The position numbers were made by a program, and so were the translations under genes. The notes under the pieces were generated by a model that ran no database searches, had not been told where the DNA came from, and worked only from the letters and a program-made list of their open reading frames with translations. Shown in pieces: positions 27,452 to 35,249 of a stretch of DNA of 64,000 bases (within the stretch, counting starts at the first letter, position 1; the number at the start of each line of letters is the position of its first letter). The stretch is from NCBI RefSeq assembly GCF_020524085.2, contig NZ_CP129016.1, positions 490,001 to 554,000 on the forward strand. Direction: 5' to 3'. This DNA is from Halobacillus litoralis (GTDB lineage: Bacteria; Bacillota; Bacilli; Bacillales; Halobacillaceae).

Positions 27452-29320
27452 TCAACACTGCGCTTCCATCCAATGTTCGTATAGAGATTCTAAGTCTTTT
27501 TCCAACTCATCTTTACGGTGTTGGAGTTCCATTAACTTTTCTACATCCTCACCATTTTGCATCTGTTGATCGATCGTCGAGATCTCTTGTTCAAGACGAC
27601 CGATTTCCTTCTCCCAATCGATGGTTGGTTTTTCTTTCACTGGCGCCGTTTCTGGTTTGGCTGTTTTTTTATGTTTTACCACCGGCTCTTCTGACCGCGC
27701 TTCTAAAAGGGCGTGCCAATGTTCCTTCGTTTCTTCATACGTACCGATATATCGGTGAAGTTTCCCATCCACAAGAAAAGCGGTGTGAGTAAAACACTGA
27801 TCCAGGAAATGCCTGTCGTGGGAAACTCCGATGACCGTTCCTGTGAATTGATTGAGCGCTTCTTCAAGAACTTCCTGGGATTCCACATCAAGGTGGTTGG
27901 TCGGCTCATCCAGGATCAGGACCTGAATATCCTGATGCATGAAAATTGCAAGCTTCAAACGCATCTGTTCTCCACCACTTAGGTGGCGGATTTTACGAAA
28001 GACGTCGTATCCATAAAACATGAACCCCGCAAGCCTGTGTCGCGATTCCCCTTCCGTCACCCGGATGTGATCTCTGAAGTGGTCGATCATCCGCTGATCG
28101 CGATCGGCTCCCTGCAGAGGATTTTGCGGAAGATAACCGACTTTTATGGAAGGTGCTCGTTTGATCTTGCCTCCGCTTGGTGTTTCTTTTTCCAATAAAA
28201 TTTTTAAGAGTGTGGATTTCCCACTTCCGTTAGCTCCGACAACCGCAATCCTGTCCTGATAACGGACGTGGAGGTCGATACCGTTCAGGATTGTTTTGCT
28301 TCCATAATGCTTCTTCAGCGATTCAATAGTGAATACATCTTTCCCTGTCCGGCCATCTGCTTCAAGGGAAAGGTTCATTTTTTTAGGATCGATCACCGGC
28401 TTATCGATCTTCTCCATCCGTTCTAACGCTTTTTCCATACTTTTTGCTTTTTTGAAAAGCTTAGGGTTCGGTGGTGTGGCTTCATTCGCCCATTGCCTCA
28501 ATCTCCGTATGGCCTCTTTCATCTTTTTAATCTTCTTCTGTTGTTCTTCATACTGATGAAATTCAGCAAGCAATTTTTCTTCTTTTTGCTTCTCAAAAGC
28601 GGTGTAGTTACCTTTGTACGTATCCACTTCTCCGGATTCTAAATCCATAATGTCTGTCACGATGTGGTCAAGGAAGGCACGGTCATGAGAGATGACACAA
28701 ATGGTCCCGTCGTAGGCTTGCAAATAAGCTTCCAGCCATTCGATCGCTCGTAGATCTAGATGGTTCGTCGGTTCATCAAGCAAAAGAACGTCGGGGTCTT
28801 CCAGTAACAACTTGGCAAGACCAAGTTTCGTCTTTTCTCCACCACTCAAGCTTGAAAATGAATGATCCAGCAAATGATGGATATTCAACCCCTTCGCTAC
28901 TTGTTTAATGGAGGCGTCCATTTCGTATCCACCACGCTGAGTAAAGCGCTCCTGTATTTCCCCATATGCGGCAATAGCTTTCTCCATTTTATCAGGGTTT
29001 GTCATATCTTCTTCTAATTCTTTCATCTGTTCAGCCAATGAGACGAGCTCGGTAAAAGCAAGTTCCAAGTACTCTCTCCCCGTCCCCGTCCAATCAGATG
29101 GAATCTGTTTCAAATACCCGATGGTCGCTCCCTTTTGAATGAAAAGATCGCCATCATCCAGCGCTTCCTCTTTTGTTATGATTCGGAAAAGGGTCGATTT
29201 TCCGCTGCCATTACGACCGACAAGCCCAACACGCTGTCCGGATTTAATTTCCATATCCAAAGCTTCGAATAATACTTCGCCACCGACAATTTTATATATA
29301 TTCTTTAATGTAATGATCAT
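27452..29320 (-). CDS. ABC-F family ATPase
   Basis: A 622-residue soluble protein with two ABC domains and no membrane part. Walker A motifs are GRNGSGKSTL (residues about 36-45) and GANGSGKSTL (about 364-373). Both ABC signatures (LSGGEKTKL, LSGGEQMRL) and both Walker B/HNHLD regions (LLLDEPTNHLD, LILDEPTNHLD) are intact. The inter-domain linker contains ANEATPPNPKLFKKAK. A C-terminal coiled coil (about 560-620) resembles Uup-type CTDs. ABC-F proteins act on the ribosome, either rescuing stalls or conferring antibiotic resistance; which applies here is not decided. A leader ORF and terminator precede it (29354-29541), a layout known for resistance-type ABC-F genes. AGGAGGA precedes the start. 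Confidence 0.9.
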   Translation of the reverse strand: MIITLKNIYKIVGGEVLFEALDMEIKSGQRVGLVGRNGSGKSTLFRIITKEEALDDGDLFIQKGATIGYLKQIPSDWTGTGREYLELAFTELVSLAEQMKELEEDMTNPDKMEKAIAAYGEIQERFTQRGGYEMDASIKQVAKGLNIHHLLDHSFSSLSGGEKTKLGLAKLLLEDPDVLLLDEPTNHLDLRAIEWLEAYLQAYDGTICVISHDRAFLDHIVTDIMDLESGEVDTYKGNYTAFEKQKEEKLLAEFHQYEEQQKKIKKMKEAIRRLRQWANEATPPNPKLFKKAKSMEKALERMEKIDKPVIDPKKMNLSLEADGRTGKDVFTIESLKKHYGSKTILNGIDLHVRYQDRIAVVGANGSGKSTLLKILLEKETPSGGKIKRAPSIKVGYLPQNPLQGADRDQRMIDHFRDHIRVTEGESRHRLAGFMFYGYDVFRKIRHLSGGEQMRLKLAIFMHQDIQVLILDEPTNHLDVESQEVLEEALNQFTGTVIGVSHDRHFLDQCFTHTAFLVDGKLHRYIGTYEETKEHWHALLEARSEEPVVKHKKTAKPETAPVKEKPTIDWEKEIGRLEQEISTIDQQMQNGEDVEKLMELQHRKDELEKDLESLYEHWMEAQC

Positions 29321-29353
29321 TGAAAATTCCTCCTAAAGACTTTTTGAAGACAC

Positions 29354-29384
29354 AAAAAAAGCCAGAGGTCCCGTTACCTCTGAC
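29354..29384 (-). terminator. terminator in the ABC-F leader
   Basis: On the minus strand AGTCAGAGGT pairs with ACCTCTGGCT, followed by seven T. It lies 34 bp before the ABC-F start codon, too close for a separate promoter in between, so it must be read through for ABC-F to be expressed. Confidence 0.85.
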
Positions 29385-29427
29385 TTTTATCTGCGAATAA
29401 TCAGGTATGAGACGCTACATTGCTTCA

Positions 29428-29541
29428 CTATTCAGATGCCATTTTGGACATACGTATCCCGTTGACAGCTGAATCATGAATAATTGCACGGCGTAGATAG
29501 TTGATTTGATAGTCAAGCACGTGCATCTGTAACATCTTCAT
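29428..29541 (-). CDS. 37-residue leader peptide candidate upstream of the ABC-F gene
   Basis: A small ORF with an excellent ribosome site (AAAGGAGG, 5-6 nt before ATG). The product starts MKMLQMHVLDYQINYLRRAI and ends NGIRMSKMASE. It resembles no family I recognise. It sits between the marR gene and the ABC-F gene on the same strand and is followed by a terminator, so a regulatory leader role is likely. An independent small protein is the alternative. A TATAAT (minus strand, 29570-29575) lies about 30 bp upstream of the ATG. Confidence 0.6.
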   Translation of the reverse strand: MKMLQMHVLDYQINYLRRAIIHDSAVNGIRMSKMASE

Positions 29542-29569
29542 ACCCTCCTTTGTCTTTAGAATTACTTTT

Positions 29570-29575
29570 ATTATA
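29570..29575 (-). promoter_or_regulatory. consensus -10 (TATAAT) before the leader ORF
   Basis: A perfect TATAAT on the minus strand in the 54-bp gap between the marR stop and the leader ORF. The hexamer 17 bp upstream is a weak -35 (TAGCGA). A start near 29563 would give a short 5' UTR. Confidence 0.45.
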
Positions 29576-29595
29576 TCGGATTGTCAGAAAAGTCG

Positions 29596-30063
29596 CTACT
29601 CTTTTTTAGATTCTGCAGACTTCCCAAGTTTCTTCAATAATTCAATGGCATCCTTCTTCTCTTCATCCGTCAGCCCATCCATGATTGATTCAATCTCTTT
29701 CCAATGGTCAGGGAAGATGCCGTTCAACAGGTCCCGTCCTTTTTCGGTAATGGACGCATAAGTAATACGTCGGTCGTTTGGACAAGGCACGCGTTTCAAG
29801 TATTCCTTTTTCTCAAGCTTGTCCACCACATAAGTGATACTTCCGCTTGCAAGCAGAATTTTTTCTCCGATCTTCTGCAGTGGCTGATCTCCCTGGTGAT
29901 ACAAGAGCTCAAGCACTCCGAATTCTGTCGGATTCAATTCATATCGTTGGATATCGTCCTTCACTAAATCTGCGATGGTGCGCTGAGCTTTTGTTAATAC
30001 GACAAAAAGCTTCAACGAAGGATCTTGTTTTTTCTTGCGGTACAGTTCTTGTTCGTTCATCAC
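29596..30063 (-). CDS. MarR-family transcriptional regulator (MhqR-like)
   Basis: A 155-residue winged-helix repressor. The recognition region is LLYHQGDQPLQKIGEKIL followed by SGSITYVVDKLEKKEYLKRV, and the wing contains CPNDRRITYASITEKG. It resembles B. subtilis MhqR/YkvE-type sensors of quinones and other electrophiles, but the target is unknown. Start is GTG at 30063 (AAAGGA 9 nt upstream) or the next ATG codon. The ABC-F leader and ABC-F gene follow on the same strand and are possible targets. Confidence 0.88.
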   Translation of the reverse strand: MMNEQELYRKKKQDPSLKLFVVLTKAQRTIADLVKDDIQRYELNPTEFGVLELLYHQGDQPLQKIGEKILLASGSITYVVDKLEKKEYLKRVPCPNDRRITYASITEKGRDLLNGIFPDHWKEIESIMDGLTDEEKKDAIELLKKLGKSAESKKE

Positions 30064-30154
30064 GTTCGCCCATCCTTTACAAAAGATAAAGATAGTATAA
30101 GTTTAACAAATTCTAACTGTCAAACCATCCCTTTTCCGCAAATTCACGGTTTCC

Positions 30155-31078
30155 TTAAGGGTTGTCCATATTCTTCAGCGCATTCGGTCCTCCGCTTAAG
30201 AAGGTAAAATGACCCGGCAGAACCTCCAATTTTTCCGGTGTCTTCCCTTTGATTTCTCCATCCATATCCACATCCTGCTTAAATTCAACATCGATGTTCA
30301 CCTTCTCCCCTTGATAGTGGGAAATCTCTTGAAATTCACTCTGATCGGTTTGTGGACGACCCATCGTCATGATTTCACGGAATAACGTCAAGTTTGAATT
30401 TTTTACAATCAGCACGTCAAACTTCCCATCTTGTAAGTTGATGGTAGGGACAGGGACACGCCTCGTCCCGATGAATTGTCCATTCATAATAAGGATCATC
30501 ACCGCCTGACCATCCACTTCTTCATCGTCTACAGTCATTTTATAATGAAAAGGTGTGGCTTGATTCATCGTTTTCAGTGCACTCATGAAATAGCTGAGCA
30601 CACCGAACCGGTTCTTTTGGGTTTCATCAATGTTAAAGGAGGTTTGTGTCACAAGCCCAATGCCCCAGAAGTTTATAAAATAATCGTCCTCTGTCTTCCC
30701 TGCATCCACAGAAACCTCTTCCCCTGCAATGATGGATGCAGCCGCTTGATTGAGCCGCTGAGGTGTATCCAACACCCGGCTGAAATCGTTACACGTGCCT
30801 CCTGGCAACACACCGATCACCGGACGTTTTTCCATCGGTGCCAGACAATTGATGACTTCATGCAAGGTACCGTCCCCGCCGAAGATGAAAAAAACATCGA
30901 CCTCGGGGCCGTAATGCCGGCAGTTTCCATATAAATCATCCAACGATAGCGTTTGGATGACCTTTAACTCTTTCACCTCTTTACTCAAGGTCGGCAATAC
31001 TTGCGAAAGAGCTGTCTCTATCTCTGTTTCGTCCTTTTTTCCATTATAGATAAAGATTCCACTTTGATAACGAGGCAT
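30155..31078 (-). CDS. diacylglycerol-kinase-family lipid kinase (YtlR-like)
   Basis: A 307-residue DAGK catalytic-domain protein. The nucleotide/active-site loop is FFIFGGDGTLHEVIN (residues about 63-77), followed by GVLPGGTCNDFSRVL. DVDMDGEIKGKTPEKLEVLPG forms the C-terminal domain signature. It resembles YtlR rather than the essential DgkB; the lipid substrate is not established. A second member of the superfamily lies at 61766. Start MPRYQSG has GGAAGGGATTCT upstream. Confidence 0.87.
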   Translation of the reverse strand: MPRYQSGIFIYNGKKDETEIETALSQVLPTLSKEVKELKVIQTLSLDDLYGNCRHYGPEVDVFFIFGGDGTLHEVINCLAPMEKRPVIGVLPGGTCNDFSRVLDTPQRLNQAAASIIAGEEVSVDAGKTEDDYFINFWGIGLVTQTSFNIDETQKNRFGVLSYFMSALKTMNQATPFHYKMTVDDEEVDGQAVMILIMNGQFIGTRRVPVPTINLQDGKFDVLIVKNSNLTLFREIMTMGRPQTDQSEFQEISHYQGEKVNIDVEFKQDVDMDGEIKGKTPEKLEVLPGHFTFLSGGPNALKNMDNP

Positions 31079-31109
31079 AGAATCCCTTCCTTCCTCTTAT
31101 CATAATTGA

Positions 31110-32189
31110 CTAAATCTCTCCCTTTGAAACCAGTCGTGCTTTATTTAAAGTTTCGAGAAACCTTTCCGGCTCATCGACGTTCAGAAAAATATGATTTACT
31201 TTACGTTTGAAACCAAATAAACGATACCCCTCCACCGCTTCGTTCAATCTTATTTCTAACTGGGGAGGAACCTTTTCAAATCCAGCAAGCATCATGGTGA
31301 AGGAATGGCTTTCCTCAGACGATGTCCCCCCATCATGCCAACAGACCTCCTTCACTTTTTCCAACGGGACCGTCATGTGAAAGCGAAGCCCTTTTTGAAA
31401 ATGAAGATGATTATTCTGGATGATAACAGGACTTTTACGAATCGCTTGGTAGTCAGCAATTAGAAAGACGAGCGCATAAAAATCAAGGAGGGTCGCAATC
31501 CAGGCAATGGTGTGGCTGTACTGCATAAGCATGACGTGGACAGCAATGATTTCAATGAGCATCGCATGGACAAGCATGAGAAAAACACCGAAGTACTCAC
31601 TCTTTTTGTGGTAACTGAAGATTTGGTCACCTTCCGGCTTATGATCCAGTTGTGGAAAGAAAGCATAGCGGATCGCTGATGCATCTGTCGCTATCACTCC
31701 GATCAGCCTTTCCAACTTGGGATAGCCTCCAAACGTTTGCTTGTTCGCTGTAGAAATTCTTGAAAGTAAATGCGGATTTGTGTGGATGGAAGCTTTGAAA
31801 CTCCGCTTCCATGCCTTCAGGTTCTTGATGAAAATAACAAGGAGGTAAAATTCCAGGAGGACGAAACCTGCCTCAACGAGGATAATGGAAACGTTCATGT
31901 ATTGCAGGTGTTCTTTAGCATACGCGGGGACAATCCAGTGGACGAAACCCGCTCCTAAAAGCCAAAGAGGGGCAAGCAATGACAATGTCGGCTTTCTCCG
32001 GAGAACAAATAAGAAAAGCACGACCGGAAGAACAATCATGATGTCAATGACCGTCGCTAACACAAGAAGCGGCGGCACTTCACCCGTCACTTCCATCTTC
32101 TGAATGGAAAAGTTTGAAAGTAGTAAGGCAGCAATAAACAGTCCGCCTCCATAAAACGACTTCGGATGCGTTTTTAATGATTGAACCAT
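31110..32189 (-). CDS. integral membrane protein of unknown function
   Basis: A 359-residue protein. Residues 1-150 hold about five hydrophobic segments, and two more lie around 195-260. The C-terminal 100 residues are soluble, with strands such as HMTVPLEKVKEVCWHDGG that look like a PH/bPH2-type fold. I do not recognise a characterised family; similar Bacillaceae proteins are often mislabelled carotene monooxygenase. The ATG at 32189 follows GGGGGTGG. It lies 31 bp before the lipid kinase gene, so the two may be co-transcribed. Confidence 0.7.
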   Translation of the reverse strand: MVQSLKTHPKSFYGGGLFIAALLLSNFSIQKMEVTGEVPPLLVLATVIDIMIVLPVVLFLFVLRRKPTLSLLAPLWLLGAGFVHWIVPAYAKEHLQYMNVSIILVEAGFVLLEFYLLVIFIKNLKAWKRSFKASIHTNPHLLSRISTANKQTFGGYPKLERLIGVIATDASAIRYAFFPQLDHKPEGDQIFSYHKKSEYFGVFLMLVHAMLIEIIAVHVMLMQYSHTIAWIATLLDFYALVFLIADYQAIRKSPVIIQNNHLHFQKGLRFHMTVPLEKVKEVCWHDGGTSSEESHSFTMMLAGFEKVPPQLEIRLNEAVEGYRLFGFKRKVNHIFLNVDEPERFLETLNKARLVSKGEI

Positions 32190-32379
32190 AACGACCACCC
32201 CCATCTTTTTCCTTCATTTTACTATACAGCAGCAGATGGGATTGAGTTTAATGGTAAAAAGTTCATGCAGCCAATGAAAAGTTCATAGGACTGCCTTAAC
32301 TCCTTGCCTGTAAAACACTTTCGTTTACTTCTAAGCGAAGTCGTATTATACTATAATTTGTTTAGGGGGCTAAGTAAAT

Positions 32380-32832
32380 ATGAAGCAAAACATAGATCAA
32401 AATTTAGGTTACAACATCAATATGGTCGCACATTTCTTACAAAATATATATAACCAGCGATTAGGAGAGTTCGGGTTGACCCACTCGCAGGCGAAGGTCA
32501 TCTACTTCCTGGCCAAGGCAGGCGAGCAATCCCAAACGGACCTGCAAAAACAGCTGCATATCAAAGCATCATCAATGAACGGCTTGATTGAAACACTGTT
32601 GAAGCATGAACGCATCATTAAAAGGTCCTGCCAAAAAGACAAAAGGACAAAGCTTGTGAAGCTTACAGATAAAGGTTTAGAGTTGTATGCTACCATTCTA
32701 AAAATTGTGGCTGATATTGAAGAAGAAGCAAACCAGGGGCTGTCGAAAGAAGAACAACAAGTCATGATTTCATGGCTGAAGAAGATGCAAGCCAACTTGA
32801 AACCTAAAACATCAAGGAGCGAAGACAAATGA
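32380..32832 (+). CDS. MarR-family regulator (MepR-like)
   Basis: A 150-residue winged-helix protein. HTH region: GEQSQTDLQKQLHIKASSMN and GLIETLLKHERIIKR; wing: SCQKDKRTKLVKLTDKG. It overlaps the MATE gene by 4 bp (ATGA), matching the mepR-mepA arrangement in which MepR represses a MATE pump and responds to its substrates. A short palindrome ACTTCtaagcGAAGT lies about 50 bp upstream near a TATACT-like -10 and could be an operator. Confidence 0.88.
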   Translation: MKQNIDQNLGYNINMVAHFLQNIYNQRLGEFGLTHSQAKVIYFLAKAGEQSQTDLQKQLHIKASSMNGLIETLLKHERIIKRSCQKDKRTKLVKLTDKGLELYATILKIVADIEEEANQGLSKEEQQVMISWLKKMQANLKPKTSRSEDK

Positions 32833-34211
32833 AACAACAAAGTGAGCGGTTAGGGACCCAACCCATCCCGAAATTATTAACGAACTTATCCGTGCCTGCC
32901 ATGATCGGCATGTTCGTCATGGCTCTGTACAATGTCGTTGACACGCTTTTCATCGCACGCGGCGTCGGGATATTAGGCGTCTCCGGTGTCAGCATCGGCT
33001 TCCCGGTGATGATGATCATCATGGCCATTGCCGCAGCCGTCGGTATTGGTGGTGCCTCGGTCATCTCAAGACGATTAGGGGAAAACAAGCAGGAAGAAGC
33101 CAACCAAGTTTTCGGAAACATCCTTTTTACAATCGTCGTCGTCTCAAGCTTCGGCTTCATCGGAGCCTTCACCTTTCTTGAGCCTTTGCTGAAACTGTTC
33201 GGAGCAACCGATAACATTATGCCTTATGCAACCGATTATTTGTTCCCGATCATGCTTGGATCATTCTTCTTCTCTTTCGCCTTTACAACGAACAGCATCA
33301 TCCGTTCAGAAGGAAACTCCAAGTTTGCAATGATTACAATGATCATTCCGGCGGTTTTGAACATGATCCTCGATCCGATCTTCATTTTCGGATTGGATAT
33401 GGGCGTGCAGGGGGCTTCAGTGGCCACCGTTATTTCCCAGGCGACCGTAACGATCGTCGTCTTGAATTACTTCTTAAAAGGGAAATCTTCACTCGCGGTC
33501 AAGGTTTCCTACTTGAAGCCACAATGGTCTGTCATCCGCGAAGTGTTAACCATTGGGATGCCTGCTTTCATCCGACAAGTATCGGGGAGCGGGATGATGA
33601 TCGCGATCAACTTGATGCTCATTAAATTCGGCGGTGAATTTGAAGTCGGCGTCTTCGGAATTGTCCAGAAGCTAGCGATGTTCACCATCATGCCAATGAT
33701 CGGTGTTCTTCAAGGCATGCAGCCCATTATTGGCTATAATTACGGAGCCCAAAATTATGACCGCCTGAAAGAAACGGTCCTGCTGGGTATGAAAGTCGTT
33801 ACAATAATCTCTGCAGGCATTTTCATCTTGATGATGGCCTTCCCTGAAGGTTTGATGAACATCTTCACAGGAGATGAAGCGACCATCGAGACAGGAGCAT
33901 ACGCCATCAGAATCATTTTTGCTCTCGCTATTCTGATCGGGGCCCAGGTCGTCAGCGGCGGGCTTTATCAAGCATTGGGAATGGCAAAACCTGCGCTGAT
34001 CCTGTCTATGGCACGACAAGTGCTGTTCTTAATTCCGCTCGTATTGATTTTGCCGAACTTCTTTGGAGTGACAGGCGTGTGGCTCGCCTTCCCTCTTGCT
34101 GATCTGTTCGCTTTCGTTCTATCCATGATCTTCCTTTATAAAGATCGAGCTCTATTTTTCAAAGCGAAAAACCAAGACCCGCCCTACCAGGCCGCGCCTT
34201 CTCAAGGCTGA
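32829..34211 (+). CDS. MATE-family multidrug efflux transporter (MepA-like)
   Basis: A 460-residue membrane protein with about 12 hydrophobic segments. The N-terminal KLLTNLSVPAMIGMFVMALYNVVDTLFIARG is the usual MATE opening, and the second half begins around VSGSGMMIAINLMLIKFG. GMQPIIGYNYGAQNYDRLKE is highly typical of the MepA subgroup. It probably exports cationic drugs using a Na+ or H+ gradient. Its start overlaps the stop of the regulator gene, and a strong terminator follows. Confidence 0.92.
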   Translation: MKQQSERLGTQPIPKLLTNLSVPAMIGMFVMALYNVVDTLFIARGVGILGVSGVSIGFPVMMIIMAIAAAVGIGGASVISRRLGENKQEEANQVFGNILFTIVVVSSFGFIGAFTFLEPLLKLFGATDNIMPYATDYLFPIMLGSFFFSFAFTTNSIIRSEGNSKFAMITMIIPAVLNMILDPIFIFGLDMGVQGASVATVISQATVTIVVLNYFLKGKSSLAVKVSYLKPQWSVIREVLTIGMPAFIRQVSGSGMMIAINLMLIKFGGEFEVGVFGIVQKLAMFTIMPMIGVLQGMQPIIGYNYGAQNYDRLKETVLLGMKVVTIISAGIFILMMAFPEGLMNIFTGDEATIETGAYAIRIIFALAILIGAQVVSGGLYQALGMAKPALILSMARQVLFLIPLVLILPNFFGVTGVWLAFPLADLFAFVLSMIFLYKDRALFFKAKNQDPPYQAAPSQG

Positions 34212-34214
34212 ATA

Positions 34215-34250
34215 AAAAGCACGGTGCATCCAGCACCGTGCTTTATTTTT
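34215..34250 (+). terminator. terminator of the MarR-MATE operon
   Basis: Perfect stem AAAGCACGGTGC / GCACCGTGCTTT followed by ATTTTT. Confidence 0.92.
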
Positions 34251-34275
34251 GGCTCTGTATGATTAAAGAAGATGT

Positions 34276-34420
34276 CAGGATTGTTGAAGACTCAGTTTAG
34301 AGACTTCCATTGAGTGGATGGGGACTACGGGGAATAGCTCGCTTTCCAGCCACCCCTGACGCTCAACCAGGGCAATGAACCCCGGTTATCTCGAAACTGA
34401 GTCTTTCACAATCCAGAGCT
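34276..34420. repeat. dispersed mosaic repeat, copy 3 (145-bp deletion derivative)
   Basis: Has both ends (TTGTTGAAGACTCAGTTTAG on the left, CTCGAAACTGAGTCTTTCAC on the right). Inside, only the first part of module B (GGGGACTACGGGGAATAGCT) is fused to the last part of module A (CAGCCACCCCTGACGCTCAA). It is the shortest copy and keeps the terminal inverted repeats. Confidence 0.8.
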
Positions 34421-34554
34421 TATATGAAAAGACATATCGGGGTTTATCCACCTAACTTTTTCCAAACAGTTTACGAGGTAATTATAGCAACAACTGACAA
34501 TTTCCGTTAGAATAAGACAGAGAGTTTTATTTTCTATATTAAAGGATGGAACGC

Positions 34555-35226
34555 ATGACATACTCGATTCATTTAATAAAGCTATTTACAAGCCGGGAAG
34601 ACCATTTGTTCAAACTGAACGAAGCGGAACGGCTCAAAAACGTTTGGAATCTATTATTCTTTTTACTAGGTTTGACGATTCTTACATATGTCTGGACAGC
34701 ATGGCTTGGTCTAGGTACGGATGCAATTTCTGCCAACATGTCTGACCTGAACAGAGTCGAATATGAAATGAGGAAAGCCTGGTTCTTAATTGGACGCGCT
34801 GGTTTCGCCATCCTTTTATTCTTGTTCACGCTTTTCATTTCATCGTTCTTTTTCTGGTTGTTCAACAACGTTTCTTATAAAAAACTCTTCATTCTGCAGA
34901 TGAATGTATTGCTGATCATGCTGATCGAACGGATTACCTGGATCCCGCTAATGGTTTATGCCGGGGTTGATTGGTACGTATCCCCCTTTTCTTTTGGAGT
35001 GATCGCCTCTTATTTTACCAGCATTGATTGGGTTATTTACTTATGCGGAGCCATCTCCATCTTTCAGCTTTTCATCATCTGGTATCAGGTGAAGTGCATC
35101 TCCTGGCTTTCCAAAACGAAAATTGGCTGGATCTGGGTCGGTGTTGTTTTTTGGCACATGTTGTTGTGGGCAGGGACCGCCGCCCTATCTAAATTCGATT
35201 TGTATCTCCTTTATTTACTCAGATAA
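34555..35226 (+). CDS. Yip1-like membrane protein (YknW-like)
   Basis: A 223-residue protein with about five hydrophobic segments. The N-terminal IKLFTSREDHLFKLNE resembles the start of Yip1-domain proteins. With the adaptor gene 23 bp downstream it recalls YknW-YknX of B. subtilis, where YknW assists assembly of the YknXYZ exporter. No yknY or yknZ follows. The ATG at 34555 has AAAGGA upstream; an ATG three codons earlier is too close to it. Assignment to YknW is by context and topology only. Confidence 0.6.
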   Translation: MTYSIHLIKLFTSREDHLFKLNEAERLKNVWNLLFFLLGLTILTYVWTAWLGLGTDAISANMSDLNRVEYEMRKAWFLIGRAGFAILLFLFTLFISSFFFWLFNNVSYKKLFILQMNVLLIMLIERITWIPLMVYAGVDWYVSPFSFGVIASYFTSIDWVIYLCGAISIFQLFIIWYQVKCISWLSKTKIGWIWVGVVFWHMLLWAGTAALSKFDLYLLYLLR

Positions 35227-35249
35227 GAAAGCAGCAGGTGTAAAGATCT

